DNA from: Eubacterium sp.
Lineage (GTDB): Bacteria; Bacillota; Clostridia; Lachnospirales; Lachnospiraceae
DNA length: 64,000 bases
NCBI GenBank assembly: GCA_017433825.1
Contig: JAFRGL010000019.1
Location: 85,116 to 149,115 of the forward strand
Direction: 5' to 3'
A program made the position numbers and the translations under genes. Below, piece after piece: positions 1-8,688 of the stretch (the first letter of the stretch is position 1; each line of letters begins with the position of its first letter). The notes under the pieces are model-generated. The model had not been told where the DNA came from, did no database searches, and saw nothing but the letters and a program-made list of their open reading frames with translations.

Positions 1-40
1 ATACATGTAAAATACAAATTCAAAATATTGTGTGACTTTT

Positions 41-80
41 TTCTCTACATATGTGTCTGAACATATGTAGAGAATTTTTT
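41..80. terminator. Rho-independent terminator of an upstream gene
   Basis: A perfect 14-bp inverted repeat (41-54 with 61-74, loop GTCTGA) is followed by a run of seven T on the + strand. It probably ends a gene lying before the window. The stem begins TTCTCTAC, so it could work in both directions. Confidence 0.8.
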
Positions 81-274
81 TATAAGCATTGGATTGTTAA
101 TAGAAAACCGAACGTGGATAAGAACAGTATTTCAGAAAGGGGTGTTTCCGATGGGATAACTATGTAGTCTTTTTGATGTATTTCAAACTGGAGATGAGTG
201 GGCAGTTTAAACACTGTAATGAAATGGTTTGAGAAAACACAGAATAATTAATAAAGCTAAGGAGATTTCGTTTT
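81..274 (+). other. AT-rich leader before the first gene
   Basis: This stretch has no convincing coding sequence. It must carry the promoter of the secreted-protein operon, but I could not fix a clear -35/-10 pair. A possible TTGAGA lies at 229-234 with AT-rich sequence about 15 bases later. The ribosome binding site AAGGAG lies about nine bases before the ATG at 275. Base composition is visibly more AT-rich than the rest of the window. Confidence 0.4.
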
Positions 275-760
275 ATGAAGAAAATTATTACATTTATATT
301 GCTTATAGTGATGTCAATGTCATTAAGCGTGATGGCATTTGCTGAAGACAGTACTGAAGAAGACAAATCAGAACCAAACAGATCCAGCTATGCTTCTGCA
401 ACAATATCGGATAATGACAACAATCAGTATTTGGTTTCGGGAAGTGTATCTTATAGCGGTAAGAAGGGTAGTGTATCGACTTATTTTAAGAATACTTATG
501 TACATGATGGATCTTCTGCAACGCAGCAGTTGATTTACAATGGCACGAAAACATTAGGTGCGCATGGAACAGTATGGCTTTCAGGGGGTGGGTACAATGA
601 CAGTTCTCTCGGTTCAATTTCTCATACCGTTTCATATACGCTTGAAACAACCTATAATCCCACGGAAACGTTCCTTTACAATATTACTTATATAGTAGGT
701 TCGCATGTGTTTTCATACAATGGGGCTTACTGGACGGCTTCGACATCTTTTCCGTACTAA
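275..760 (+). CDS. Small secreted protein of unknown function
   Basis: I do not recognise the 161-residue family. Residues 1-23 are a clear Sec signal peptide (MKKIITFILL..., ending VMAFAE), so the product leaves the cytoplasm as a mature chain of about 138 residues. The mature part is rich in Ser, Thr, Tyr and Gly, with alternating polar/hydrophobic residues typical of a beta-sheet protein, and has no cysteine. It is followed six bases later by a lipoprotein and then an ABC transporter pair. That layout resembles bacteriocin or secreted-peptide loci, so an exported antagonistic or cell-surface protein is possible but unproven. Codons are AT-richer than in neighbouring genes, which hints at transfer. 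Confidence 0.75.
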   Translation: MKKIITFILLIVMSMSLSVMAFAEDSTEEDKSEPNRSSYASATISDNDNNQYLVSGSVSYSGKKGSVSTYFKNTYVHDGSSATQQLIYNGTKTLGAHGTVWLSGGGYNDSSLGSISHTVSYTLETTYNPTETFLYNITYIVGSHVFSYNGAYWTASTSFPY

Positions 761-766
761 TTAACC

Positions 767-2104
767 ATGAAAAAGGAACCAAGGTATTCTTTCCTGCTTT
801 GCGCACTGCTTTTTATCCTTTCGCTATGCAGCTGCGGCAGAAGCGCAAATGATACAACCGCATCCTCCGGCTTCTCTTTTACAACGAAAGATGTGGTTAC
901 AGCGGAAAGAGAGATAGCCGGAGGCTTCGGGGCTTATCACGAAGGTTTCATTTTCTGCGACGGCGGCCTGCTGAAATATATGGCTTTTGAGGACGGCAAA
1001 ACGCATGTGGTGTGCGCCGTCCCGAACTGCCTGCATAAGGACAGTAACTGCAGCGCATGGCTTGGCAGCTCATACTTAGGCGGTTATGCCGCGTTCGTTA
1101 ATGGACAGTACTACTTTATTTCTTATGATGAGGAAACCGGTTATCTGGATTTGAATAAGATGTCGCCGGAAGCCAGAGACAGGCAGAAGGTCTGTTCTTT
1201 CAATTACAACGACTATACCAGAGGCGAAACGGTATACAATATTAATTCCGTGGCCTATATAAAGAATGATATAGCCGTGATATCCTGTGAAGCAGGCACT
1301 CCGGAGGAGACAGAAAGTGAGGCAGGATTTACGTATTCCATTGACTGGAAGCCTTCCTGCGTTGTTGCAGATTTGCGGTCAGGCCGTGTAACGGATCAGC
1401 TGGACGGATACAGCGTGTATGCTGTCTATCCGGACTGTGTCTGGCTGGAGAAAGAAACCGCCGAAACAGAAAAGCTGACACAGGAAGAATATGCAGCCCT
1501 GGAAGATTCGCCATATCCGTCATACCTGGACTACCTGGCATGGTACTATCAGAACACGGAAACCTTTAGGGAAACATCGGTTTACTTCCTGGACACCGGG
1601 GAACTGGTGCCTGTACATGCTATTCCCAACCTTCCCCGTATCGATGAAAGCGGCCTGGTGCAGTTTGACATAGAATCGGTTGATTTAGGCGTTTTCAACG
1701 GCAAGGTGTATTGTGAAACCGCGAAAGGTACAGGGTATGAGATATTCGGCATAGACATAGAAACCGGGACGCATTCTCTGGTCTATACCATAGAAAACGG
1801 TTCGCCGTTGATTACAAATATGACGGATTATGATTCTATAATGGATAACGGCAAAATCCTGTTTGTCAGATATGAACAGGAATATGGAACCGGCAACGGC
1901 ATCGTCTGTACCCTTGATCTGGAAACGGGTGAAGTAAGGGAAATCTATACCGACGTCTGGAATGTCAAATACCGCATGGCCGGTGAAACAGACGACAGCT
2001 TCATCATTAATCCGGGTGACGGAAAACTCTACAGAATATTGAAGACGGATTACTATAACGGGGATTTCTCTTCCATGAAGGGGTATCGTTTAAGATTTTC
2101 TTAA
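767..2104 (+). CDS. Predicted lipoprotein, possible beta-propeller
   Basis: This 445-residue protein begins with a hydrophobic leader and a lipobox-like LCSC, with the lipidated cysteine near residue 23. It should therefore be anchored to the outer face of the membrane. The body has repeated segments of the kind DLETGEVREIY, DIETGTHSLVY and FNGKVYCET, a strand-rich pattern seen in beta-propeller proteins of the DUF5050/PQQ type. No catalytic motif is visible. The gene starts six bases after the secreted-protein stop with no clear ribosome binding site of its own, which suggests translational coupling. It precedes the ABC exporter genes, so a receptor or immunity-type role for the cassette is conceivable. 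Confidence 0.75.
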   Translation: MKKEPRYSFLLCALLFILSLCSCGRSANDTTASSGFSFTTKDVVTAEREIAGGFGAYHEGFIFCDGGLLKYMAFEDGKTHVVCAVPNCLHKDSNCSAWLGSSYLGGYAAFVNGQYYFISYDEETGYLDLNKMSPEARDRQKVCSFNYNDYTRGETVYNINSVAYIKNDIAVISCEAGTPEETESEAGFTYSIDWKPSCVVADLRSGRVTDQLDGYSVYAVYPDCVWLEKETAETEKLTQEEYAALEDSPYPSYLDYLAWYYQNTETFRETSVYFLDTGELVPVHAIPNLPRIDESGLVQFDIESVDLGVFNGKVYCETAKGTGYEIFGIDIETGTHSLVYTIENGSPLITNMTDYDSIMDNGKILFVRYEQEYGTGNGIVCTLDLETGEVREIYTDVWNVKYRMAGETDDSFIINPGDGKLYRILKTDYYNGDFSSMKGYRLRFS

Positions 2105-2118
2105 ATTGTAGTGAAGGA

Positions 2119-2853
2119 ATGGCGGCGAAAATGAAGCTGCAGATAGAAAACATTTCAAAAGAGTACGGTTCAAAGCAGGTGCTTAAAGATTTAAGCGCCT
2201 GTTTTGAACCGGGCATCAATGCGGTGCTTGGGCCCAACGGCTCGGGCAAATCAACACTCATCAATATTCTGTGCGGCAATCTGAAACCGGATGCCGGAAC
2301 AGCTTATTGGAATGATACGGACATTATAAAAACGCCGGATTCTTTCCGCGCTGCGCTTGGCTACGTGCCGCAGACCATTGCGATGTATCCGGAATTTACG
2401 GAAGACGAATATCTCGGTTATATGGCGGTACTGAAAGGAATCGCAAGGCAGAACCGCGGGGACGAAGTGCGCCGGGTACTGCAGTGTGTCAGTCTCGAAA
2501 AGGAACACCGGCAGAAAACCAAATCACTGTCGGAAGGAATGAAACGCCGGCTTCTGATTGCCCAGGCGCTTTTGGGAAATCCGAAAATCCTTATCATGGA
2601 TGAACCTACCGCCGGTCTGGATCCCGGCCAGCGCATCCTTTTTAATAAAATGCTGCTGGAGCTTGCGAAGGATAAGATTGTCATATTTGCCACGCATATT
2701 GTGCCGGATGTGGAAAATATCGCAAGAAAGATTTTCTTTATCCGGGAAGGGCATCTGGTTCAGGAAGAGATTATCCAAACGGATGCCGGTTCTTATGATT
2801 TCATGACATCACTGGAAAAAAGATACTATTCCATTTACGGGGAAAATGAGTAA
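2119..2853 (+). CDS. ABC transporter ATP-binding protein
   Basis: This is the ATPase subunit of an ABC transporter, about 240 residues. The Walker A motif GPNGSGKST, the signature-like LSEGMKRR and the Walker B motif ILIMDEPTAGLDP are all present, followed by a switch histidine in FATHIV. Single-domain length and sequence style match CcmA/multidrug-type exporters. The ATG at 2119 abuts a GAAGGA sequence too closely for good initiation. An in-frame ATG at 2131 gives a more usual N-terminus (MKLQIENISKEYG) and may be the true start. The 3' end overlaps the permease gene by eight bases, so the two are co-translated and presumably form one complex. Confidence 0.92.
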   Translation: MAAKMKLQIENISKEYGSKQVLKDLSACFEPGINAVLGPNGSGKSTLINILCGNLKPDAGTAYWNDTDIIKTPDSFRAALGYVPQTIAMYPEFTEDEYLGYMAVLKGIARQNRGDEVRRVLQCVSLEKEHRQKTKSLSEGMKRRLLIAQALLGNPKILIMDEPTAGLDPGQRILFNKMLLELAKDKIVIFATHIVPDVENIARKIFFIREGHLVQEEIIQTDAGSYDFMTSLEKRYYSIYGENE

Positions 2854-4936
2854 GGGGCTTTTGTTTGAACTGAAGAAAACAGTCAGAGGCAGAACAGCAG
2901 TTATTGCGGGACTATTCTGCCTGCTCGCTGTGCTTCTGGCTGTTTTTGCGGTGAATTATGCGGTTCCCGGCACGTCGTCAGGCTTTGAGACTGCCAGGAT
3001 ATATACGGAGGCGTCGGCTGTTCCAAAAGAGGAGCTTGCCGCCTGGGTTGACGAAAGATTCAATGAAAACTTTGCCTTTACCGGGGAAGAGCTGTGGTTC
3101 GATCCGGCCGCGTTCATCTACCGGCAGTATTACAGCCATTTCCTTGAAACGGACGGTTATGACGGTTATATCGGACAAACGCTGGAAAACGCAAAAGACC
3201 TTCTTTCCTTTGCTTCTTCCGACCAGACCTATTATTACAGAAATATCGTGAAAACGGAAGCTGCCTATAAAAAGATTGCCGGCCTTTCGCTTTCTCCCGT
3301 ATGCGGCGTGTCTGTGGATTTCGTCACCGACAATCCGATCGTGGAATACGCGCTTCTCATAGCGGCGGTGCTGCTTGCCGTACTGTCCGTCAATACGGAA
3401 AGTACGGCAAACACCAGGCAGCTTATTCTGACGACACAAAAAGGACGCCGCGAAACCATCGGATGTAAACTCGCGGCAGTCTGTATCCTGATACTGGTTC
3501 TTACAGCCATAGTAAAGCTGGCGTTGCTTTTTTATGCTGCCGGTTTTCTCGGACTTTCGGATTTGTCCGCGCCGCTTCAGTGCGTGGAAGGCTATCTGAC
3601 GTCTTCCTGGCGGATAAGCATCGGGGAATACCTGCTGCTGTCATTTCTGCTGAAAACGGTGGGACTGTTGGCTGCGGCTTCTTTCGCCATGTTCGCTACC
3701 ACACTTTTCGACAATGTTCCGGTTTGTATTCTTGTTACGGCGGTTCCTTTTGCGGTTGAATCCATCGTATATCAAAAAATCTCCTTTTTTTCCGCCGCGT
3801 ATTTGCTGAAAGAGTGTAATCTCACCGCTCTGTTTAACTGCAGGGACTGTTTTGTTACCCTGCACAATATAAACGTTTTCGGATTTGCCGTTGACGCGGC
3901 GCTTTTCAGGACTGTTTTTTCCGCCGGTCTGATTGCCTCTCTTTCCGTATTGTCAAAGGTCAGTTTCGCATCCGGGATACGGGTAAGAACAACGGTTTCT
4001 TTGCGAAGAAGAAGCGTTTTGCCGAAATCCTCCTTCGGGTTTGAACTGAAAAAGTTTATCATCAATCAGAAACTGCCGTTTCTTCTTGCGGGCTTTATCG
4101 CAGTCTGTATCATTTATGTAAATACGCTTCATTACCGTATTGATACCGACGAGTATTATTACAGGGCGTATACCGGTCAGATTGCGGAAATGACGGCAGA
4201 GGAACAGGGCAGAGCAATCATGGAGATGCGGCAGGAGATGGAAGAGATAAGCCGCGAAAAGGAGGAGCTGGCGAGAAGATACAGCGAGGGCGGAATTCCC
4301 AACGACGTTATGCTGGAAGAAAATGAACGGTTGTCCAGGCTGCTACAGCGGGAAAATGCGCTGCAAAGAGTGGAGGAGCAATATCGGATAATCGAAGAAT
4401 TGAACAGAGAATCTTCTGCGGAATACCGGGTAGTGAACAATACCGCCTGGCAGAAAATTATACCGGTATATGATTTGCATTTTTACTTTGATATCTGGAT
4501 CATACTGTCTGCCTTCTTCATTATCAGCCTTTCCGATATGCAGCTTACAGACAGAAAAACCGGCGTGTGGCAGCTTTTTTCTTCCGCGGCATGCGGCGGA
4601 CGGGTCAATAAAAACAAAAGAAAGCTTGCGTGTCTTTTTGCTGTCGTTCTGACTGCGATTGTCAATATTGTTAATGTAAGCATGGCGGCAGAGGTTTACG
4701 GCGTTTCCGTAAACGGCATACGGTTTGCGGAGACTGCGCTGAAAGCGTCTGCCTTGGCGGCGCTGCCTGTGGTGCCGGTTTTGCTTCTGGTAAGCCTTCT
4801 GGAAGCCCTTGCGTTTTCGCTGCTTTCCGTTCTGGTAACGCGCATGGCTGAAAAAACCGGCGCGCTGATTCCGGCTGTTCTTCTTGAAGCGGGGCTCCTG
4901 ATTCTTCCGGCAGCTATGATACGGCTTATGCTGTGA
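2846..4936 (+). CDS. Large ABC transporter permease
   Basis: This 696-residue integral membrane protein is the likely partner of the preceding ATPase. A first membrane span lies near residues 16-36. An external segment follows, then clusters of spans around residues 170-370, a span near 405-425, a polar coiled-coil-like stretch near 445-530 (rich in Glu, Arg and Leu), and a second set of spans in the last 150 residues. This ABC-2-like architecture of two membrane halves is seen in peptide or lantibiotic self-protection exporters. Substrate is unknown. The link to the small secreted protein upstream rests only on operon order. Confidence 0.85.
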   Translation: MSKGLLFELKKTVRGRTAVIAGLFCLLAVLLAVFAVNYAVPGTSSGFETARIYTEASAVPKEELAAWVDERFNENFAFTGEELWFDPAAFIYRQYYSHFLETDGYDGYIGQTLENAKDLLSFASSDQTYYYRNIVKTEAAYKKIAGLSLSPVCGVSVDFVTDNPIVEYALLIAAVLLAVLSVNTESTANTRQLILTTQKGRRETIGCKLAAVCILILVLTAIVKLALLFYAAGFLGLSDLSAPLQCVEGYLTSSWRISIGEYLLLSFLLKTVGLLAAASFAMFATTLFDNVPVCILVTAVPFAVESIVYQKISFFSAAYLLKECNLTALFNCRDCFVTLHNINVFGFAVDAALFRTVFSAGLIASLSVLSKVSFASGIRVRTTVSLRRRSVLPKSSFGFELKKFIINQKLPFLLAGFIAVCIIYVNTLHYRIDTDEYYYRAYTGQIAEMTAEEQGRAIMEMRQEMEEISREKEELARRYSEGGIPNDVMLEENERLSRLLQRENALQRVEEQYRIIEELNRESSAEYRVVNNTAWQKIIPVYDLHFYFDIWIILSAFFIISLSDMQLTDRKTGVWQLFSSAACGGRVNKNKRKLACLFAVVLTAIVNIVNVSMAAEVYGVSVNGIRFAETALKASALAALPVVPVLLLVSLLEALAFSLLSVLVTRMAEKTGALIPAVLLEAGLLILPAAMIRLML

Positions 4937-4944
4937 GATGCCGT

Positions 4945-5403
4945 TCAGGACGGGATTCTGAAATACGCCAGATACTGCCGGAATTTGTCCTGGGCTGCCA
5001 GACAGGTGTCGCGCAGATAGCCGCGCTCTTTTTTCCATTCCTTTAAGCCGCGGTAGTAGAAGAGTTTGAGATCGTCATCAATAATAAACGGCACGATTCG
5101 GTTTTTCAGGCATTCTTTAAACAAAAGCAGCCTGCCGATTCTGCCGTTTCCGTCCTGGAACGGATGAATACGCTCGAAGCGGTAATGAAAGTCCAGCAAA
5201 TCATCAAAACTTTTGACAGGGATGGTATTGTACGCTGCGAGAAGCTTTTTCATCTGCCTGGAAACGTCTTCAGGCGCGGCAGTTTCCAGTCCGCCCACTT
5301 CGTTCGGCAGCTTTTTGTAATCTCCGACGGCAAACCAGTCCTGCCGGGAATCGGTCGTCCCGTTTTTCAACACAGCATGCATCCGTTCCGGAACTGCCTT
5401 CAC
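4945..5403 (-). pseudogene. C-terminal remnant of a Fic-domain protein
   Basis: The product matches the second half of Fic/DOC AMP-transferases. It keeps the full catalytic motif HPFQDGNGRIGR and the following helices (FKECL, FYYRGLKEW). Intact relatives are usually well over 200 residues and have an N-terminal region before the DSRxDWFAVG segment. Here only about 152 residues remain. The first in-frame start is a GTG at 5403, and an ATG 22 bases upstream lies in another frame. The missing part is not found further upstream, where the hpf promoter begins. It lies tail-to-tail with the ABC permease. I read it as a degraded gene. A short active enzyme is less likely. Confidence 0.7.
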
Positions 5404-5409
5404 CTTCTC

Positions 5410-5438
5410 TTTTCAAACCTTCCATTTTCTGTTATAAT
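5410..5438 (+). promoter_or_regulatory. Sigma-A promoter of hpf
   Basis: TTTTCA (5410-5415) and TATAAT (5433-5438) are separated by 17 bases. They lie about 50 bases before the hpf start and overlap the 5' end of the fic remnant. Confidence 0.65.
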
Positions 5439-5490
5439 AAAACTGCAGACGTCAGTTACATCATGCAGACGCAGAAAGGAAATCACAATT

Positions 5491-6024
5491 ATGAAGATTA
5501 CGATCAGCGGAAAAAACATGGCGGTATCCGAAGAACTGAGGGCAGCGGTTACGAAAAAACTGGGAAAACTGGACAGGTATTTCTCGGCAAATACGGAAGC
5601 CATCGTCAGGCTCAGCATTGAGAAGGAACGTCAGAAGGTTGAGGTGACCATTCCGGTCAAGGGCAGGATTATCCGTTCCGAAGAGGTCAGCAATGACATG
5701 TACAACTCCATTGACCTGGCCCAGGAGAGCATCGAACGCCAGCTGCGCAGATATAAAAAGAAAATCATCGACAAAAAACAGAATGCCGGCAATTTCCAGC
5801 CGGCCTACATTGAAGAAGATTACGCGCCGGATGATGAAGAGAAGATCCAGATCGTCCGCAACAAGCGGTTTGACATCAAACCCATGTATCCGGAAGATGC
5901 CTGCGTGGAGATGGAGCTTTTGGGCCACAGCTTCTACGTGTTCATGAACGCGGAAACCGACCAGATTAATGTGGTCTATAAACGGAAAGGCAATACCTAC
6001 GGCCTGATTGAGCCGGAAGCATAA
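5491..6024 (+). CDS. hpf: Ribosome hibernation promoting factor, long form
   Basis: The product binds the 30S subunit and drives formation of inactive 100S ribosome dimers in stationary phase. At 177 residues it is the long form. The N-terminal HPF/RaiA domain (MKITISGKNMAVSEELRAAV, KLGKLDRYF) covers roughly residues 1-100. A short linker leads to the C-terminal dimerisation domain (FDIKPMYPEDACVEMELLGHSFYVF) at about 120-177. The ATG at 5491 is chosen because AGAAAGGA precedes it and the protein then starts exactly like its family. An open frame extends further upstream but has no homology to HPF. It has its own promoter and terminator. Confidence 0.95.
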   Translation: MKITISGKNMAVSEELRAAVTKKLGKLDRYFSANTEAIVRLSIEKERQKVEVTIPVKGRIIRSEEVSNDMYNSIDLAQESIERQLRRYKKKIIDKKQNAGNFQPAYIEEDYAPDDEEKIQIVRNKRFDIKPMYPEDACVEMELLGHSFYVFMNAETDQINVVYKRKGNTYGLIEPEA

Positions 6025-6076
6025 AAAGCAAAATAGAGAAGACTGCCGGAAGGCAGTACGGAAACATACAAAAATC

Positions 6077-6122
6077 CGCCCGGAGAAGTGTCTGATTTTA
6101 GGCATTTCCGCCGGGCGTTTTT
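6077..6122 (+). terminator. Terminator after hpf
   Basis: CGCCCGG (6077-6083) pairs with CCGGGCG (6111-6117), and five T follow. It separates hpf from the glycyl radical enzyme gene. Confidence 0.75.
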
Positions 6123-6129
6123 CTGTTAT

Positions 6130-6159
6130 TTCCGGATGAATAATGGTAGAATATATAAT
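6130..6159 (+). promoter_or_regulatory. Possible promoter of GRE1
   Basis: A perfect -10 TATAAT lies at 6154-6159. The -35 region 17-18 bases upstream (TTCCGG, around 6130-6135) is poor. An imperfect AAAAC/GTTTT inverted repeat lies between this and the start codon. Confidence 0.35.
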
Positions 6160-6235
6160 GGCGGAAAGCATCAGACAGAATTACGATTGTTGAAAACAGA
6201 TACAGTGTTTTAAAAGAATGCAAAGGAGAGAACAG

Positions 6236-8656
6236 ATGTACCAGAAAGCCCCCATCACCGACCGGGTGAAACGTATTCGTGAAAGATACCGCAATACCAC
6301 CCCGAAGATCGACATCAACCGTTACAGACTGGTAACGGAATTTTACATGGACAACCCGCAGCTGACGGGTATCCTGAAAAGAGCCAAAAACTTAAGAAAC
6401 CTGTTTGAAAACATGCCGACTCCGGTGTTCGAGGATGATCTCATCGTCGGTTTCCCCGGTGAAACCTTCCGCTGCTGCGCGCTGTATCCGGAATTCAGCT
6501 TCGCGGCCATCGTACGCGACCTGAAAAACGGAATTATCATGACCAGAACCCAGGATCCGTATGTTATCGATGACGATGACCTGCAGTACATCCTGGAAAC
6601 CGGCGATTACTGGACCAAGAACTGCCATTCCGCCATTGCTTCCGCCATGCTTCCCAGGGAAAATGAGAAATTTGACGGCAACGGCGTTATTTCCTTCGGC
6701 ACCCGCGGCAACTGCGGCGCGCCGGTAGGACATTTCTGCGGCAACCATTACAAAGCCGTGGACGTGGGCTTCCAGGCTGTGGTGGACGAAGCCAGGGCGA
6801 AGATGGACCAGCTGGAAGAGGAAGGTATCTTCGGCACTTCCATTTACCAGTACAATTTCTATCGCGCGGTGGATATCGTCTGCACCGGCCTGATTCACTA
6901 TACCGAAAGATACGCGGCAGAATGCGAGCGTCAGGCTGCCGCATGCACGGATGAAGCCAGAAAGGCCGAGCTTCTGGAAATGGCGGACTGCCTGAACTGG
7001 ATAATGAAAAATCCGGCCCGTAACTTCCACGATGCCATCCAGATTGTCTACATGTACCAGATGGGCTTCATCATGGATGCGCAGCTGCACGGCACTTCCC
7101 TGGGCCGTATCGACCAGTATACCGGCAAATACTATGAGGCCGACCTGGCAGCAGGCAGAATTACCCCCGAAAGAGCGCAGGAACTGGTGGACTGCTATGC
7201 TTTGAAGCTTGCGGAAAACAATAAAGTAGGTCCCGGACCTTCTTCCTCCGTACCCGGCTATACCTCCGGTCAGCTGCAGACCATCGGCGGCGTGGACAGG
7301 GACGGCAACGACGCTACCAACCCGGTTACTTATATGATCCTGCAGGCAAATGCACGCATGCAGCTGCATGATCCGCCCATTGCCCTCCGAATCCATGACG
7401 GCACCCCGGATGAGCTGTGGGAGGCTGCCATCGAATCCTCCAAGCAGGCCGGCGGCGTACCCTCCTATGAATACGACGGCGTGATCATTCCTTCCCTGAT
7501 GGCCAGGGGCCTTTCCCTGGAAGACGCCAGGGACTATGCCCTGATGGGCTGCGTGGAGCCCTGCGGCTGCGGTACTGAGTGGGCGGAGCCCGGCGGCACC
7601 GGCGGCGAATCCTACGTCAATATTGCCGTGCTTCTTCTGATGGCCATCAATGACGGCGTGAATCCCATGAGGAGACCCGGTGAGCCTGAGCCCAGAAGGA
7701 CCGGCAAACCCACCGGCTACCTGTATGACATGACCAGCATCGAGGAAGTCTGCGACGCGGTGAACACCCAGATGGAATACTTCACCAAATGGCAGGCCTG
7801 CAACATCAACGCCTGGGAATATTCCGCAGCCTGGCATATGCCCCTTCCGCTGATGAGCGCCATGCAGGTTGGCTGTATGGAAAGCGGAAAAGACGTTATG
7901 TGGGGCGGTTCCAAATACAACTCCACCGGCAACTCCTGCGTAGGTGTCGGCAACCTGGCCGATTCCTTAAATATCCTGGACCAGGTAGTCTTCAAAGAGA
8001 AGAGATGCACCACCAGGGAAATGTACGATGCGCTGATGAATGACTGGAAGGGCTATGAAGAACTGCAGGCTTACATCAAGGGCAAGGCCGTGCATTACGG
8101 CAACGGTGATCCGGAAGCGGACAAATGGATGAAATTTGCGGCGGAATGCTACGCGGACAACCTGATGAAATGTACCGGCCCGAGGGGCAACCATTTCGCG
8201 GCAGGCTGTTATCCCATCTCCCTGAATGTTGTATACGGCTGGATGACCCCGGCTACCCCGGACGGCAGAAATGCCGGCGAGGCGCTGGCGGACGGCGTAT
8301 CGCCCAGACAGGGCTTCGACAAGGGCGGCCCGCTTACCACCATCAACTCGCTGCTGAGCTTTGACTATACGAAGTACTCTAACGGTACGCTGTGCAACAT
8401 GAAGTTCCATCCCACCGCGCTGAACCGTGCGGACGGCTGGATGAAGCTCAGGGACGTGATGAAGTCCTACTTCGAGGGCGGCGGCATGGAACTGCAGCTG
8501 AACATTATTTCCGCGGACACCCTGCGTGCTGCCCAGGAAAAACCGGACGAATACAAGGACCTGGTTGTCCGTGTAGCCGGTTTCTCCGCCTACTTCGTTG
8601 AGGTTTACAAGGAGTCCCAGGACGACCTTATCAGAAGAACGGAAATGAACGTATAA
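6236..8656 (+). CDS. Glycyl radical enzyme 1 (PFL2/glycerol-dehydratase-like)
   Basis: This is an oxygen-sensitive radical enzyme of 806 residues. The active-site cysteine is Cys439 in GCVEP, with the conserved Glu two residues on. The radical glycine is Gly782 in RVAGFSAYF, 24 residues from the C-terminus. Cys-Val-Glu is shared by glycerol and propanediol dehydratases, choline lyase and related eliminases, so C-O or C-N elimination is likely. The substrate is unknown. ATG 6236 is preferred over 6218 because AAAGGAG precedes it and all four close paralogues start MY.KAP. The active-site loop is Cys-rich (GCVEPCGCGTEW), as in GRE4 and GRE5. A flavoprotein gene follows after 32 bases with no terminator between, so they are probably one operon. 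Confidence 0.9.
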   Translation: MYQKAPITDRVKRIRERYRNTTPKIDINRYRLVTEFYMDNPQLTGILKRAKNLRNLFENMPTPVFEDDLIVGFPGETFRCCALYPEFSFAAIVRDLKNGIIMTRTQDPYVIDDDDLQYILETGDYWTKNCHSAIASAMLPRENEKFDGNGVISFGTRGNCGAPVGHFCGNHYKAVDVGFQAVVDEARAKMDQLEEEGIFGTSIYQYNFYRAVDIVCTGLIHYTERYAAECERQAAACTDEARKAELLEMADCLNWIMKNPARNFHDAIQIVYMYQMGFIMDAQLHGTSLGRIDQYTGKYYEADLAAGRITPERAQELVDCYALKLAENNKVGPGPSSSVPGYTSGQLQTIGGVDRDGNDATNPVTYMILQANARMQLHDPPIALRIHDGTPDELWEAAIESSKQAGGVPSYEYDGVIIPSLMARGLSLEDARDYALMGCVEPCGCGTEWAEPGGTGGESYVNIAVLLLMAINDGVNPMRRPGEPEPRRTGKPTGYLYDMTSIEEVCDAVNTQMEYFTKWQACNINAWEYSAAWHMPLPLMSAMQVGCMESGKDVMWGGSKYNSTGNSCVGVGNLADSLNILDQVVFKEKRCTTREMYDALMNDWKGYEELQAYIKGKAVHYGNGDPEADKWMKFAAECYADNLMKCTGPRGNHFAAGCYPISLNVVYGWMTPATPDGRNAGEALADGVSPRQGFDKGGPLTTINSLLSFDYTKYSNGTLCNMKFHPTALNRADGWMKLRDVMKSYFEGGGMELQLNIISADTLRAAQEKPDEYKDLVVRVAGFSAYFVEVYKESQDDLIRRTEMNV

Positions 8657-8688
8657 GCATATAAATCAGACAGAAGAAGGAGTGAAAA

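Noticed and set aside
5164-5490. N-terminal extension of hpf starting at 5164
   Set aside because: It crosses the hpf promoter and the fic remnant and has no HPF homology. The ATG at 5491 has a ribosome binding site and matches the family start.
5404-5490. raiA-type structured RNA upstream of hpf
   Set aside because: Only about 85 bases separate the fic remnant from hpf, and a normal promoter fills this space. There is no room for the large motif.
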